A stretch of 64,000 nt of DNA, taken from assembly GCF_032854445.1 (NCBI RefSeq), contig NC_088295.1, positions 80,892,644 to 80,956,643 of the forward strand. Reading direction: 5' to 3'. Made by a program: the position numbers and the translations under genes. Position 1 is the stretch's first letter; the number at the start of each line of letters is the position of its first letter. The notes under the pieces were generated by a model. It saw nothing but the letters and a program-made list of their open reading frames with translations, searched no databases and was not told the DNA's origin. Shown here in pieces: positions 34,701 through 47,716 of this stretch. The stretch is from Liolophura sinensis (lineage: Eukaryota > Mollusca > Polyplacophora > Chitonida > Chitonidae).

Positions 34701-35123
34701 ATGTCATTTTCTGGCTGAAGCTAATGTTAATCTTGCCATGTCTGCGTGAGTCAGGGGTTTATCTTTTTACTTGGTACATAATGTCTTGCTGACCCTGTAA
34801 TTAGTATGGTGCTGCAGGTAATCATAGCATGTCGGGTTAATTGCAGGCCTACCTGTGTATGTAAGTCTATGGTCAATTTTCATCAGGGTAACATTTGTGG
34901 AGTAGGCTTACAGTTTTGTCTTGCAGTGTATTGGAATTAGGTGGGAGTAGGTGTCAATTGTTTATATTTTATGAATGAACTGGCAATGCCTTGCCAATTT
35001 TATTAAGGCTCATAATTTCAGTGATAATTCAAATCATTGCCAGTGCAAAATATTCTAGGTTTTAGTACATGTGGTATTATCTGGAGGACTGTCATTTCTC
35101 ATGTCTTCACTTCTTGATTGCAG

Positions 35124-35170
35124 CCGGTAACAGGACACATGAGAACAAGTTCCCAATACATACAGGTACA
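35124..35170 (+). other. Candidate small upstream exon (42 or 47 bp)
   Basis: It is preceded by cttcttgattgcag and followed by CAG/gtacag (42 bp, 14 open codons) or ACA/gtaagt (47 bp). It is compatible with a leader or microexon of the 36661-39254 gene. Support comes only from splice-like edges. Confidence 0.25.
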
Positions 35171-36515
35171 GTAAGTTGTTTTGTCTGATTGGTTCGTGTC
35201 AGGTGATATCTAAGCATGGTAATTATTAAACCAGTTCATACAACTCTGAGCTGGAATTGAAAGCCAAATGACTTTGTGGGTAATTTTTCTACCTGAGCTG
35301 TAAAATTGTATGTCTTGCCATGATCAGCTACATTGGATAATGCGTTCTTTATGCCTGTATGTTTTCTGTGTCAGTCTGACAGGTGTTATTGTACAGGTGT
35401 ATTGTTGTCATGCTGGCATGCCCTTCATTAAGCTTCCAATGAATGGCCCATCTGCAGCCATTGCAATCAGCTGAATTCATGCATCAAACAAACCAACAGT
35501 AGGTATACCTTGTCCTGTATAAATTGCATGTCTCCAGTCAAAGGCATCAGCATGAGAACAATCAATCTGGGTATGAATGTGACCATTGATTTTATGTCCG
35601 AGCAGAAACACTGCAATATTGACTGGTACCCTACTCTAGGGCCTCATACTCCAAGGCCCTATTGGAGGTCAGTTAAGTTGTGGAATGCTAGACTCAGAGT
35701 AGATATTTTGGTGATATAACAGTTGTGTTTCTGCCTCTTGTGTGAAATGTATAGATATCGGGTGTAGAACGCAGGGAATGGTCGAGTATGTTTGATGTGT
35801 GAATAATGGTTGTACTAATGGTTAGGCTAATTCTGCAGATAGAGGACCATTGTGGAGATCGCTGCACATCTGTGATCTCAGAGATTCTTGAACTGTTCAA
35901 CTTCATTGGAAGTTAATTAATCTGGTTGGGAGATTTCTGGCTTCAATATTCATATGGATTTATTGGCAGTCTGACATTTTCTTATTTGGAAACTTTCTTT
36001 AACAGTTTCCAAACCATCAGATGTAAATGATTTAAGCTTGAAAGCTTGAGGTGGTATCAACCTTATCTGGATCAAACTATTTATGTGTGTGCTCGACTTT
36101 GTTTCTGTTTTATAGCATGCAACAACCAGTACGTGATTCTTGCCGAACTGGTATTCCTGGTCATGAACAGAAATGGTTGAATTGTTAATCTAGCTAGCCA
36201 TTGATTGACTGGCTAATTAAAACGTGCTCGTGTTTATAAGGCGGGTATTCATTACCTCCGTCGGGGATATAACCCCCAACCTAATCTCATGGTTAAACAA
36301 GAATACCAGTGCCAAGACAAACTTTGGTGTGAGCTGAAGATGAAAAGACATTGATCTTGGACGTTCTGTGGCTGGATCTATGGTGCTCCCTGACAGCCAT
36401 TCAGGCATATTTCCTTGGCAGACTCTTGAGACTGACCATAGGACAGACTGTGGAGGGTTGTTAAATCTATTTGCCTAGGTTGTGTTACCTGTCTTGTATT
36501 ACCTCTGCTAACTAA

Positions 36516-36625
36516 ACTGTCGGCCTAACCAGTACCCTCCACCTGACAGTCCAATGTCCTCAGACCTGTCAGTGACAGTGGCCTTACTCCTGAGGGCTGT
36601 CCACACTCAGGATCACCATCCTCAG
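36516..36625 (+). other. Candidate exon just upstream of the 530-aa coding start
   Basis: An exon-like segment lies between ggcctaaccag and CAG/gtaggt. One frame is open throughout (starts YPPPDSPMSSDLSVTVALLL) but ends in phase 0, which would put the next exon into an immediate stop. The frame that fits the next exon contains a TGA. It is therefore probably 5' leader, unless a weaker internal donor (GACCT/gtcagt) is used, which would keep the frame open. Confidence 0.35.
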
Positions 36626-36660
36626 GTAGGTTTCTCTCATTTCCACAATTCTCTTTCAGC

Positions 36661-39254
36661 ATGTATGAACCACTGGACTTGGTCAAAGTAAGAAAGGATC
36701 AGCGTAGAGCTGCTGCTCTATTGGGATATTCTGCAGATCTTCAACTAGTAAGTCTTGGAGGTTTGTTGTTACAGCAACAGTAATATTAATCTTGGGTTGA
36801 TTGTCATGACAACATATCCCTTCAATAAAAGACCTGGAGCCAGTTCCACAGAGCCATTTCTGATTAGTTTAAGTGAAAATTTGAAAAATGCTTTAAAAGC
36901 CTAATGGTACTTTTTCTCTTTCCTAGAAATTAGAATTTTTGTCATTCTTAAGTCAGATCCCTTAAAATTTCAATTTTCAGTACCACGAACTATGCGCTGT
37001 ACAAGGTTTTAAATCTTGACTTAATTTGTCAAGGCAGAAATGTCTATTTGAATCAGAACAAGGCCTAACATAGAGGGTAACTTTGAAAATACTCCTTGTA
37101 CTGGTTGAATCAGATGAGATTATGATTATTCGGGCATAATTGTTTACTTATGTACATGTATGTACTTCATGGTATTTTTATCCCAAATGTCAATATCGTA
37201 TATACCTTTGCAGAATCCACAATGATTTTGTTTTTAAGTACATGTATTATATTCAACAATTTGAAGGAATCACATCATGTTCTTGAATAAGATCCTAAAA
37301 AAGGTCATAAACCTATTTCTTGTGGGAATTATTTGTACTAAATCTAAAATCTTTAAGAGTATTTTACTGTGTAGCTGCATACAGGTTTAATTTGTTCATA
37401 AATGTCTTTTTTTATTTATTTATTTTTTTATTTGATAGGTGTTTTACGCAATACTCAAGAATATTTCACTTATACGACGGCAGCCAGCATTCTGGTGGAT
37501 GGAAACTGGGTAGAGCCCGGGGGAAACCCACGACCGTCTGCAGGTTGCTGGAAGACCTTCCCACGTACAGCCCTGAGAGGAAGCCAGCATCAGCTGGACT
37601 TGAACTCGCAGCAACCACATTGGTGAGTCCTGAATCATTACGCTGCGCTAGCGTGCTAACCAACTGAGCCAGGGAGGCCCCTCTTTTTTTATAATACAGG
37701 TTATTAATGGAAACTTTTTATATGATTTTTTTTATCACACTCACCTAGGTAAGAAGACATAGACACTCCTACCTACCAAGCAACTACTGGGGGAAGCCAA
37801 ATGATGTAGCACCCAGTGTGAAACCAAACATCTCTTTCATTCGAGAAGACTTACAGGGCTTGTATCTTCCAGCAAACAAAAGCCATGGCAATGATGCCAA
37901 TGATGTCAATGATACCAGGCAAAGCACATCAGTTCCACCAAACAGCCCAGGTGTCCTTGGAAACCATCAGGCAAGAATTGCCAAGACAAGGAAAGGGATT
38001 ACCATGAGTCAGCCACTGGCTGTTTTGAAGGAAACCCAACACTGCACTCAACAAGAGACATGGAACAGTTCACAAAACCTCTCAGAAGATGTTGGGAAAT
38101 CTGGTAGACGTCTGAGACTGGAAGCTGGTCACAGATCAAATACGTTCTCAAAAACTGACAGCTCTGAGAGACATCTGTCACAGAGACTAAATCCATGGGC
38201 TCCTGGAGATGGAAGAGAAGACAATGACATGTCCAACAACAAAATACAACAGCAAGTGACCATTCACATCCCCGGTCAAGATGGATCTCAAGGTCATGTA
38301 ACTGTGAAAAAGCTAAACTATGGAGGTGATGTGTTACCTCCTCTTGTTTCCATACACAGCTCTGTTTCAACATCACGCAATCCTCTGTCAAAAGACAATC
38401 ATTTCCTTTATCATCACACTCTAGGAGACCAGCAACCAAACCTTCCCCACTCAGACTCCAACCTGTCCAATGCCTCTGTCGCCCTTTCCAAGTCACCTCC
38501 ATTCCACGTTCTGTCTGTGGATAGGAATGGCCGAAATGACCTGGTTGCATCACCAGTGGACCCAAGCAGGAGCAGTAGACTTTACACAGGTCATGTTAAG
38601 CCTAAGCGCTCAAAGCCAAAGGTACCAGATTCTAAAACCACTTATGGACAGTCCAGCAGCGATCAGTATCAGAACCTGGAAAGTTTTGGCATAGTTAGTA
38701 CCAATGGTGACAGTAATGATAATCCACCAGGTGTCTTGTCTGAGAGTGATTACTCTTCAGTGTCAGCATCACCAGGTCCAAGTCTTGAGGACACAGGTGC
38801 TTTCAGTGATGCATGGGAAGAAGAGAGTCTTACAGAAGCTGTGAACACTTTAGTACAGTATAGCCCAGTCCCAGCTCCTCCAGTAAAGATCCCTACAATG
38901 ACTCAGGTTGTACAGCGATTCAAACCACTCAAGAAACCAAAAGTGGTTAGATCCTGTGACAGCAATATAAATATTCACCGACAGGCTTACCTAGCCGCGC
39001 TATCTGTGGCTCGAAGTCATCAGATGCCCAAAGACTTATCCCTTCTGTCCAGACGTTTCACACGGCCATTTGAGTTCTCCTACTTCCGACACATTCCCCA
39101 CCAGAAACCCTGTCGCTGTGTAGAATGTCGTGAACAGCGGATCAGTAACTCAGTTACTCCTAGAAAGGTTAAGGCTAAGAAACTTTCCCCAATGAAGGCC
39201 ATATTTGGTAATGTTAGGGTGGAAGATTATTACCCTCGCAGACCTGTTGCTTGA
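36661..39254 (+). CDS. Unrecognised, mostly disordered protein of about 530 aa with basic CxCxxC C-terminus
   Basis: Two exons are supported. Exon 36661-36747 has acceptor ctctttcag and donor CTA/gtaagt and encodes MYEPLDLVKVRKDQRRAAAL and nine more residues. Exon 37749-39254 follows tcacctag and continues in phase 0 with VRRHRHSYLPSNYWGK. The total is about 530 aa. An in-frame TGA lies upstream of the start in the preceding candidate exon. Residues about 60-390 are rich in Ser, Asn, Pro, Asp and Lys and look disordered. The last ~110 residues are different: basic (FKPLKKPKVV), with SLLSRRFTRPFEFSYF, then PCRCVECRE, a possible zinc or redox CxCxxC site, and a final EDYYPRRPVA. This mix of disordered middle and compact ends suggests a scaffold or nucleic-acid-associated protein, but that is inference. 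I recognise no family. Codon use and the uninterrupted 1.5-kb frame make it a real gene. It converges with BMPR2. Confidence 0.75.
37408..37681 (-). mobile_element. SINE family 1, full length, antisense, in the intron of the 530-aa gene
   Basis: The reversed element runs from the (AAATA)n tail at 37408 to a clean head ending ctgagccagggaggcccc at 37681. It contains reversed A-box and B-box sequences. It lies between the two recognised exons of the 36661-39254 gene. Confidence 0.9.
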
Positions 39255-40235
39255 ATCTTCCTGTATCACTAGCTTGACATTATATCAGTCCTCATTTCAG
39301 TTTATAAACTAGCTGTGTCTGTACTAAAATGTATCCATTGAGCAGTGTTGAACCTGGACTGTTCAAAACAAGTGTATTACATATCTATAATTTTTGTATA
39401 CTTCGCAACATTCATTGAACTGACTGTACTTGTGTTCCCAGCAAACTTCGTTCAAATGATTTCATGTTTAAAACTTGTACATTATAGTTTGACTAGCTGA
39501 ATTCAAATTATGAGGAAAGAGAACCATTGTCAAGTTTTATCTCCTATGCTGAAGTAGTATATTATTAAATAGATCATACCAAGGCAGGGGAATCTACAAA
39601 AAACCTTCACACTGTGTGTCCTAGTGATTGAAAAGTAAGCACCTTTATGACTTGACCACAACCCATTCACCTAAGGCCAAATTGCAAATAATCTTGTATC
39701 TGCAGTTTCATAGTACTATCCGATCAGTATCTGCAGTTTTATGATACCATCCGATCAGTATCTGCAGTTTTATAATACTATCCGATCAGTATCTGCAGTT
39801 TTATAATACCATCCGATCAGTATCTGCAGTTCTATAATACCATCCGATCAGTATCTGCAGTTTTATAATACCATCCGATCAGTATCTGCAGGTTTATAAT
39901 ACCATCCAATCAGTATCTGCAGTTCTATAATACCATCCGATCAGTATCTGCAGTTCTATAATACCATCCGATCATTATCTGCAGTTTTATAATACCATCC
40001 GATCAGTATCTGCAGTTTTATAATACTATCCGATCAGTATCTGCAGTTTTATAATACCATCCAATCATTATCTGCAGTTCTATAATACCATCCGATCAGT
40101 ATCTGCAGTTTTATAATACCATCCGATCAGTATCTGCAGTTTTATAATACCATCTGATCAGTTTTGATGTATTATGATAGCGTTAAGACACATTCTTAAA
40201 ACAAGACAATGGACCAATAAAAACTGTTAAGCTCA
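39255..40235 (+). other. 3'UTR of the 530-aa gene with AATAAA at 40216
   Basis: After the TGA at 39252-39254 the first good hexamer is AATAAA at 40216-40221, implying a UTR of about 1 kb. The 31-bp minisatellite at 39698-40165 would lie inside the mature mRNA. Confidence 0.5.
39698..40165. repeat. 31-bp minisatellite, 15 units
   Basis: Units read tatctgcagttttataatac then catccgatcag, with few variants (cag/caggtt, gatcag/gatcat, ccg/cca). Each unit holds a CTGCAG hexamer. High identity between units suggests recent expansion or homogenisation. Confidence 0.97.
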
Positions 40236-41054
40236 AGTTTGCATTTTGTCACAGGATATATGATCTTGGAATTCTTTGTTTTACAAATTTAAGTTGTCAC
40301 TTAATTCAAATCCTGTTTTTGAATTCTGTAAAAGTTCTGCATTTGTTTTGGATAACAAAAAACTCCTTCAGGATATTATTTTGGAGTTGGAATTGACCAC
40401 TTAAGTCAAACTGTAAGTCAGAGAGGCAGACACAATAGACTTGGATATCCTCTAGTGCCAACCAGTGGAAAACATACAGCATAATACCACTAAATGTAGT
40501 CTTCACCTTCTGAAGGTTTACACAGATAATGCAGCGGATTTGGTGTGACCAGGCAACCATAATCTTCAACAACCGTATGGAATTACATGTACCATATTCC
40601 AGCAGTCAGTAGGTGCTTGGTGACCAACCAATCACAACCCTCAACAACCAATACATTAGCATATTTAAGTGATCAATGGATTTGCCATGGGCTGCTTTCC
40701 ACTGGCTTTTACAGCCAGTACTAAGGTTAAGATATTGCTGTGGCCAGTGGAATTGGTGTTAACCATGCAACCACCAAATTCAGGACTTCCATACAGATTT
40801 ATGTAATTAGGCCTCTAAATAAAGCATTCGTCACTAAACAGACCACTCAAGTGGTGCACAAACTATATACCTTAATATACCTTCATTTATTTTTTTAGAT
40901 TTTTGTGAATAGATTTAAAGCCGTTTAAACATTTGAATTCTAAGGTGGGTTTTATGGACCATACTGTCATACTTTAGGAACTCTGAGGTCACACGAAGTT
41001 TTTCCAACTCTATTCATGACACTGAAGGTTGGAATAACTCTTTTTACACATGAA
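40236..41054. other. Short convergent intergenic stretch
   Basis: It lies between the 3' end of the 530-aa gene and a SINE. A second plus-strand AATAAA occurs near 40818. No coding signal. Confidence 0.5.
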
Positions 41055-41319
41055 GGGCCTCTGTGGCTCAGTTGGTTAGCGCGCTAGTGCAGCGTAATGA
41101 CCCAGGAGCCTCTCACCAATGCGGTCGCTGTGAGTTCAAGCCAAGCTCATGCTGGCTTCCTCTCCGGCCATAAGAGTGAAGGTCTTCCAGCAACCTGCGG
41201 ATGGTTGTGTGTTTCCCCCGTCTACGCCCGGTTTCCTCCCACCTTAATGCTGGCCGCCGTCTTTTAAGTGAAATATTCTTGAGTATGGCATAAAACACCA
41301 ATCAAATAAATAAATAAAT
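41055..41319 (+). mobile_element. SINE family 1, full length
   Basis: This well-preserved copy begins gggcctctgtggctcagttg, shows gagttcaagccaagctcat and ends in accaatcaaataaataaata. It sits between the converging 530-aa gene and the probable BMPR2 3' end. Confidence 0.92.
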
Positions 41320-44287
41320 TTTACCCATCATTAAAAGATTACTGAAATAATGTTCCCAAAAACATTCCTTCTGGTGAACATCAAGAAACAATGTGATGTG
41401 ACATCAGAGTTCCTAGATACCATCAGCATGGCACATAAAGCCCACCATAGTATTAAAATATTTGAATGCCTTCCAACACTCTAAAAACTCTTTATGCTTC
41501 AGCTTTACTTTAAACTTTATCATTACAGGAGGCAAGGAGACTTCAATGCAGACACTTTATTTGCATGTGAACTGAGCACATAATGTAAAATTACTTAAAT
41601 ATAACATATTAACCTGAACAAATGATTCTTTACAAAAATGATTCTTCGCACTGTCAGCAGAGATGGGGCAGTGCTGTACATGGCACTATTACATGCAGAC
41701 CACAGTAGCATGAAGCACAAATGCATGGCTGTAGCATAATTATAAAATCATGATCGTAACAAATGGGATGTGACAACACAATAATCCATTAATGACAGAA
41801 TCAGAGAAACAACAAATGTATAATCTTTCTGATATATGTAATGATCATTATACATGCAGGATAACCCAAAAAGCAGATTTATCAAGTTTGCATTCTAAGA
41901 TGACTGTGATATTCATGTACATGTATGAGATGGTATGAGGAAACTGCACACAGAAGGCATGGTCTTGTGCTTTACAGGTGGACCATAAAAAGGAGACTAT
42001 GATATTACTACATGTATGACAAAACTATGACTTCATAGTCACTCGGACACCTGCCTTCACAAAATAATTCCTTTCCCATCGGCTTTGTGATGCGCTCACA
42101 CTTAGGCTGTGAAAAAATAGCAGAGATTTTGGACTTCGGCCACATGCCATATGAACTGGACTATAGCGCTGATGGATGTACATTGTATTATTAAGAATAA
42201 TGCCTAAGTACTAATGCACATGTACAAATGACTTCTTACACTGCAGAACACATCATGTACATCTAGCTCTGAGATCGGTTGGCCATGTCCCCAGCTTAGC
42301 TTCCCCATTAACTGATCTGAATTGTTACATTAACAAACCTGAAGCCCGGCCCTGTAACCTGCACTGTCCTCAAAAGTGTTAGAGTTGTACACGACAAAAA
42401 CAGGTTTTCCATGATCAGTAATTGTGAATCCACATCACCTCAATATGCCGGAAAGATAAGGGAATAACCATTATATAAGCAATGAATCTACTTGGACAGC
42501 GTCGGAACTGCGCGAACTGTCACTTTTGGTGTAATCTTATTAGTTTCAATACTAAGTCCCACAAGTTTATCTTTTCCAGACCATGCCAAATTTATCCGAC
42601 TCTTATCAAAAAAAGCTATCAGCAAAGTTTGGCTTGCTTACAACGCACCAGGTACATTTGTGTTAATTGTGACATTATGGACTTGACTATTCATAACTGC
42701 CAGTAGGTGATATGAAATCAAAATTACTAAAGTGAGGCTAACTTTGACATGTGGTAGACAGCACCCTTGAAAAGACCAGGTAAGTGAATGGAAGAGTATA
42801 GATCAGTATTTCTGAAAGCTAATTTAAGCTGGGAAGAATGACACAGATCCCGATTCTCACCACTGAACAAGACACCAGAACGTCACATCACTACATAGGA
42901 TCATGGTTTCCACCTAAACTCCACAGGTGTTTAACACCATTCTAAGCATATATTTGATAAAGCACTAGCAGTCAGGCCGGAACCGATCATATGGAAAAGG
43001 CAGCAATGTCCAGTCTGAGCAACAGTGTGATCTCAACAATGGACTGTATCTGGCAGATGCATCTCTCTGGACAAAGTCATACCATATGAACTCTTTGTCA
43101 CATCAAAGCTCCTACATTTAACATGTATAGTTCTAATGCAGGGATTCAATGAGCCAACAAATTCAACTATCATACCAAATAAAAAATTTAACATTTTTCT
43201 CTGAATTTCCAAAAAGAAAGGAACATGCCTCATACACCTGAACTTAACTTAAAAGAAAAACAGCATTTGATAAATGGCTAGTCCAAAAGGATGTCACAGA
43301 AGCACATTTAGCATGTATATAATCTGACCTGACATCACACACTTACTCATCAATTAACACCAAATTACCTTAGATTTGTAAGTGTACATTTACTTATCCA
43401 ACTGGTTTTACAGCACGACTGTACACATACTGTTGAAATAATACCATTGTATTATTAATGGTAATCACTTACAGTTGTCTCCCTTGTTGTTTCAAAAGCA
43501 ATCAACAATACATGTACACAAAATATTTAAACACTTTGCCTATCCCAATTCACCACACTCCAATGCACTGAACATGTTGAACACACAGCACACCGTTTCA
43601 AGTAGCAAATGATGCAATATTGTTGTTATTTAAAGTAAACAATGCATAAAATCACAAGCTTAAATATGAACTACATGTATAAGAAAGTGTAAAGAAAATG
43701 TAAATGTAGGCTAGTACACATCATGCCTAGATCGTGACAATAGCAGGCACCAAGCAGTTTAGGGAGATGCTGTCTCCACTGTGACAATTGTATAGTCGGC
43801 CCAGCAGTAAGCCAAAAAGCCAAACAACTTGCACAGAGCTTTGCATAATATAGCCTAGTAGAATTAGCATCAATACATACAGTGCTCATGCAGAGGCTAA
43901 ATGTAGGAGTGCTTTGAAGCAGAAATATTGGAAAAAAACAAAAAAAACAGCCAATCAAATAACATGGACAAGTGTTACTCGAGCAAACTGAGTGGTATAT
44001 GAAAGACATAGCCTAGCATAGAATATAAATTTATTTACAGATGTACTAAAATAGCATTCTAAACAGCTATTAAGTTTCCATTTTTTATAAATACTTCAGT
44101 TTACGCATCCGACTGTACACACTTTTACCCTGTAAACTCACACTTCTGGTCAAACACACTTATGTCACGCAGATTTGCACCTTTCAACTTTTCTGAGAAA
44201 TGAAACAAAAACTGCCATACACACAGCCTTGACACTCACATACATGGCTACAAGACATGACAAACGACAGGTTTATACTATGTACAA

Positions 44288-44725
44288 ACTTGATAACCAG
44301 TAACAGACCAGACATGTATTATCAGTCACAGAGCAGACAAGATAACCAGTCAGCAAACAGACATGAAATGAACCAGTAACAGGGAACAGACATGTATTAC
44401 CAGCCACAGAGCAGACAAGATAACAAGTCAGCAAACAGACATGAAATGAACCAGTAACAGGGAACAGACATGTATTACCAGCCACAGAGCAGACAAGATA
44501 ACCAGTCAGCAAACAGACATGAAATGAACCAGTAACAGGGAACAGACATGTATTACCAGCCACAGAGCAGACAAGATAACCAGTCAGCAAACAGACATGA
44601 AATGAACCAGTAACAGGGAACAGACATTTATTACCAGCCACAGAGCAGACAAGATAACCAGTCAGCAAACAGACATGAAATGAACCAGTAACAGGGAACA
44701 GACGTGTATTACCAGCCACAGAGAA
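44288..44725. repeat. 78-bp minisatellite, about 5.5 units
   Basis: Units start gaaccagtaacagggaacag, continue acatgtattaccagccacag and agcagacaagataaccagtc, and end agcaaacagacatgaaat. The central units are nearly identical. The left-most unit is diverged. The period is divisible by three, so the 148-codon minus frame is an artefact. Confidence 0.95.
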
Positions 44726-46027
44726 AAACTTTTAGTAGCATTTCAACTTGGCTTCAAGGGCATGCATGTATGAACTCTAAATGAAGGTGCTGGTAAGTAC
44801 ATGTATCTTAACTCGACAGTCTATACAGTCTCTTTAACTATATGAATGACCAAATTATGCATGATGTGTGTGCACGTGCATCTTGAACTTCAGGACTTTT
44901 ATGTACATTTGTTCATTGCCTTCTCAGTTCTGGTATCTTATCATGGTTTTGTCATGGATGTCTTTCTTCACTAGAATGTCTCTTTCTAGCCCAAACCCAC
45001 CAGGACACATGTATCTAAAATCTATCTCTGGGCAAAACAAAACTTGTCTTCTAGTTAATCCCGAGATAGATATGATAATCAACAGCACAACAAAAATGAT
45101 TACCAACCACCTTGCAAAATACTCAACACATTTTCAGATGTACATATGCTCGACAATAATGTAACAATCATAACACCTACACTCATACACATTGCAATTC
45201 CCCACAGCAAGGATCTGGGCATTGCTACAGACACCTGTATACAACTAATCAATCATGTCAACAACAATACAGCTTCCACCTGAATTCACACACACATTCT
45301 CCGCTTTTAAAAGTCAACAATAATGCTACCGGTATATCAAGACATCTGGCACATACATGTGCCTCTGAGAAGTATATGTACTGTGTGTGCAACCCTTTTT
45401 ATAGCAGAAGCAAGATTTGCTTGGAGCTATAGTTGAGCTGGCAAGGACAGATACACCAACTTGAGGATCTTCATGAATGCATCAGACACAAAGCATCTTG
45501 GAACGAATTCAGCACATCATTTGCTCTAAGAACACTGATGTCGTCAGTAGGTGGCATCCAAGAGGTCACACAGGAAATGGTTTAGCTTTAAACCTAAATA
45601 GTTGAACTATTTCTCTCTGCATTGAAAAAAGTGACATTTGCAACAGCATTTTGTAACATAACGATGCATTACAAAACAGAATTCTTTCAAAAGAATGGTC
45701 TTTCTCTAAATTAAATCTTGTAAGATGTGCAGCCAGGCTTAAGTTATTGCTCAAACATATGAACAAAGCAGTACTTAGTAGAAGACCCCAAAGGCATTTT
45801 TAACGATATAGAAACCACATAATGTCCTTTGAGGACAACATTGTTGCGTATATATATCACATTTGCAGTGCAAATAAGAAAAAAAAGGCCACAAAAAACA
45901 TTTCTGGTGTTTTGAACATTATCCAACTCTAGAGAAAATTTATGTAAAAAAAAAAAAAAAGACAACACGGGAATAAATGTACATGTTCCGTATGGACAAC
46001 ACTGGACAACAAAGCAAAGAACAAGGT

Positions 46028-46832
46028 GTTGCAGCACAGCTTCCTTGGGCAGCATATGTGTATACACATCTAGAACACAGCAATGCAGCGCAGCTTCCTT
46101 GGGCAGAATACATGTATACACGTGCAGAACAAGGTGATAGAATGCAGCTTCCTTGGACGGCATACATGTATACACGTGCAGAACAAGGTGATAGAGCGCA
46201 GCTTCCTTGGGCGGCATACATGTATACACGTGCAGAACAAGGTGATAGAATGCAGCTTCCTTGGGCGGCATACATGTATACACGTGCAGAACAAGGTGAT
46301 AGAATGCAGCTTCCTTGGGCGGCATACATGTATACACGTGCAGAACAAGGTGATAGAGCGCAGCTTCCTTGGGCGGCATACATGTATACACAAGCAGAAC
46401 AAGGTGATAGAATGCAGCTTCCTTGGGCGGCATACATGTATACACGTGCAGAACAAGGTGATAGAATGCAGCTTCCTTGGATGGCATACATGTATACACG
46501 TGCAGAACAAGGTGATAGAATGCAGCTTAGCTTCCTTGGGCGGCATACATGTATACACGTGCAGAACAAGGTGATAGAGTGCAGCTTCCTTGGATGGCAT
46601 ACATGTATACACGTGCAGAACAAGGTGATAGAATGCAGCTTAGCTTCCTTGGGCGGCATACATGTATACACGTGCAGAACAAGGTGATAGAGCGCAGCTT
46701 CCTTGGGCGGCATACATGTATACACGTGCAGAACAAGGTGATAGAGCGCAGCTTCCTTGGGCGGCATACATGTATACACGTGCAGAACAAGGTGATAGAG
46801 TGCAGCTTCCTTGGGCGGCATACATGTATACA
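46028..46832. repeat. 54-bp minisatellite, about 14-15 units with two 60-bp variants
   Basis: Units read cagcttccttgggcggcata, catgtatacacgtgcagaac, aaggtgatagaatg. Two units (near 46,522 and 46,636) carry an extra six bases (cagcttagcttcc). Each unit holds a catacatgtata near-palindrome. Frames up to 309 codons on both strands are repeat artefacts. Confidence 0.96.
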
Positions 46833-47716
46833 TACATATGTATGTACATATCATGTAGATCATGCACATTTAAAGTTGTCATTAATAAAACCATAAAGGC
46901 AAGGCCAATGAACTGGCTATAGATAATGGGATGGCGGGTGAAGCGGGATGATTTGTGACTGGCCTTAGTCTGGGTTATTCTACCACAAATGAAATGAAAT
47001 GTAATGTAACACATACATCATACATGTATCAAGATGCTTTGCACACTGCACCATACTTTAACCCACAATTACAAATACCCATTCATGTACAGTACATCAA
47101 TAAAGTGACCATTCCATTCCATTTGCCGTGTGCAAATATACATATTAAACAGAGAAGACCTTTCAAACAACACTGAGTGTGTCACGCAACACACTGTGCG
47201 TTTACCCAAACAATATAATTTCATGCTGTTTATTTCTACAAATAAAAGAATTTGAGTTTGTTTACTTGGTAGATTACTTTTATGATTTAAGTAAAGGTTA
47301 ACTATCAGAACATCCTTCAGTGATAAAAGTGTTATTTCGCACAGTTTATAGATATCGTTTTTGTACATTTTTTATATTTTACACTCAGACGCCATGACAT
47401 TGAAAAAGAAACATTTGTTTCAAGATGTTCCAATCTGATCTCAGTGGTATGACGTCATAATACATGTACAGTAAACTTTTATATTTCTACGTCACGCAAC
47501 AAGAAGACACGACGTGATACATACACAGCTTTGACATTTCTTGGTCAACTAGTATGGTCTCAGACTGCCGTTCGTCTAAAATGCATGACCTCTGGGGTGG
47601 GAGTAAAAAAGAACAGCATCATGAAATATGCCGTTTTTGCCACATTTTCTTCATTTTTGGGGGTTGAATAGACTTTAACACCTTCGTCTTGGTGATTGTT
47701 GTGGAACCCAATACTG

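Noticed and set aside
37999-38565. 188-codon minus-strand frame
   Set aside because: It is antisense to the well-supported coding exon of the 530-aa gene, with no independent signal.
39698-40165. CRISPR-like array of ~31-bp repeats
   Set aside because: Units abut with no unique spacers, and the genome is eukaryotic.
42482-42706. Two overlapping frames of 64-74 codons
   Set aside because: There are no splice partners, no family features, and two open frames of equal length suggest chance.
45744-46869. Frames of up to 309 codons with repeated YMYAAQGSC or RAEQGD words
   Set aside because: They are by-products of the 54-bp minisatellite; several frames on both strands are open at once.
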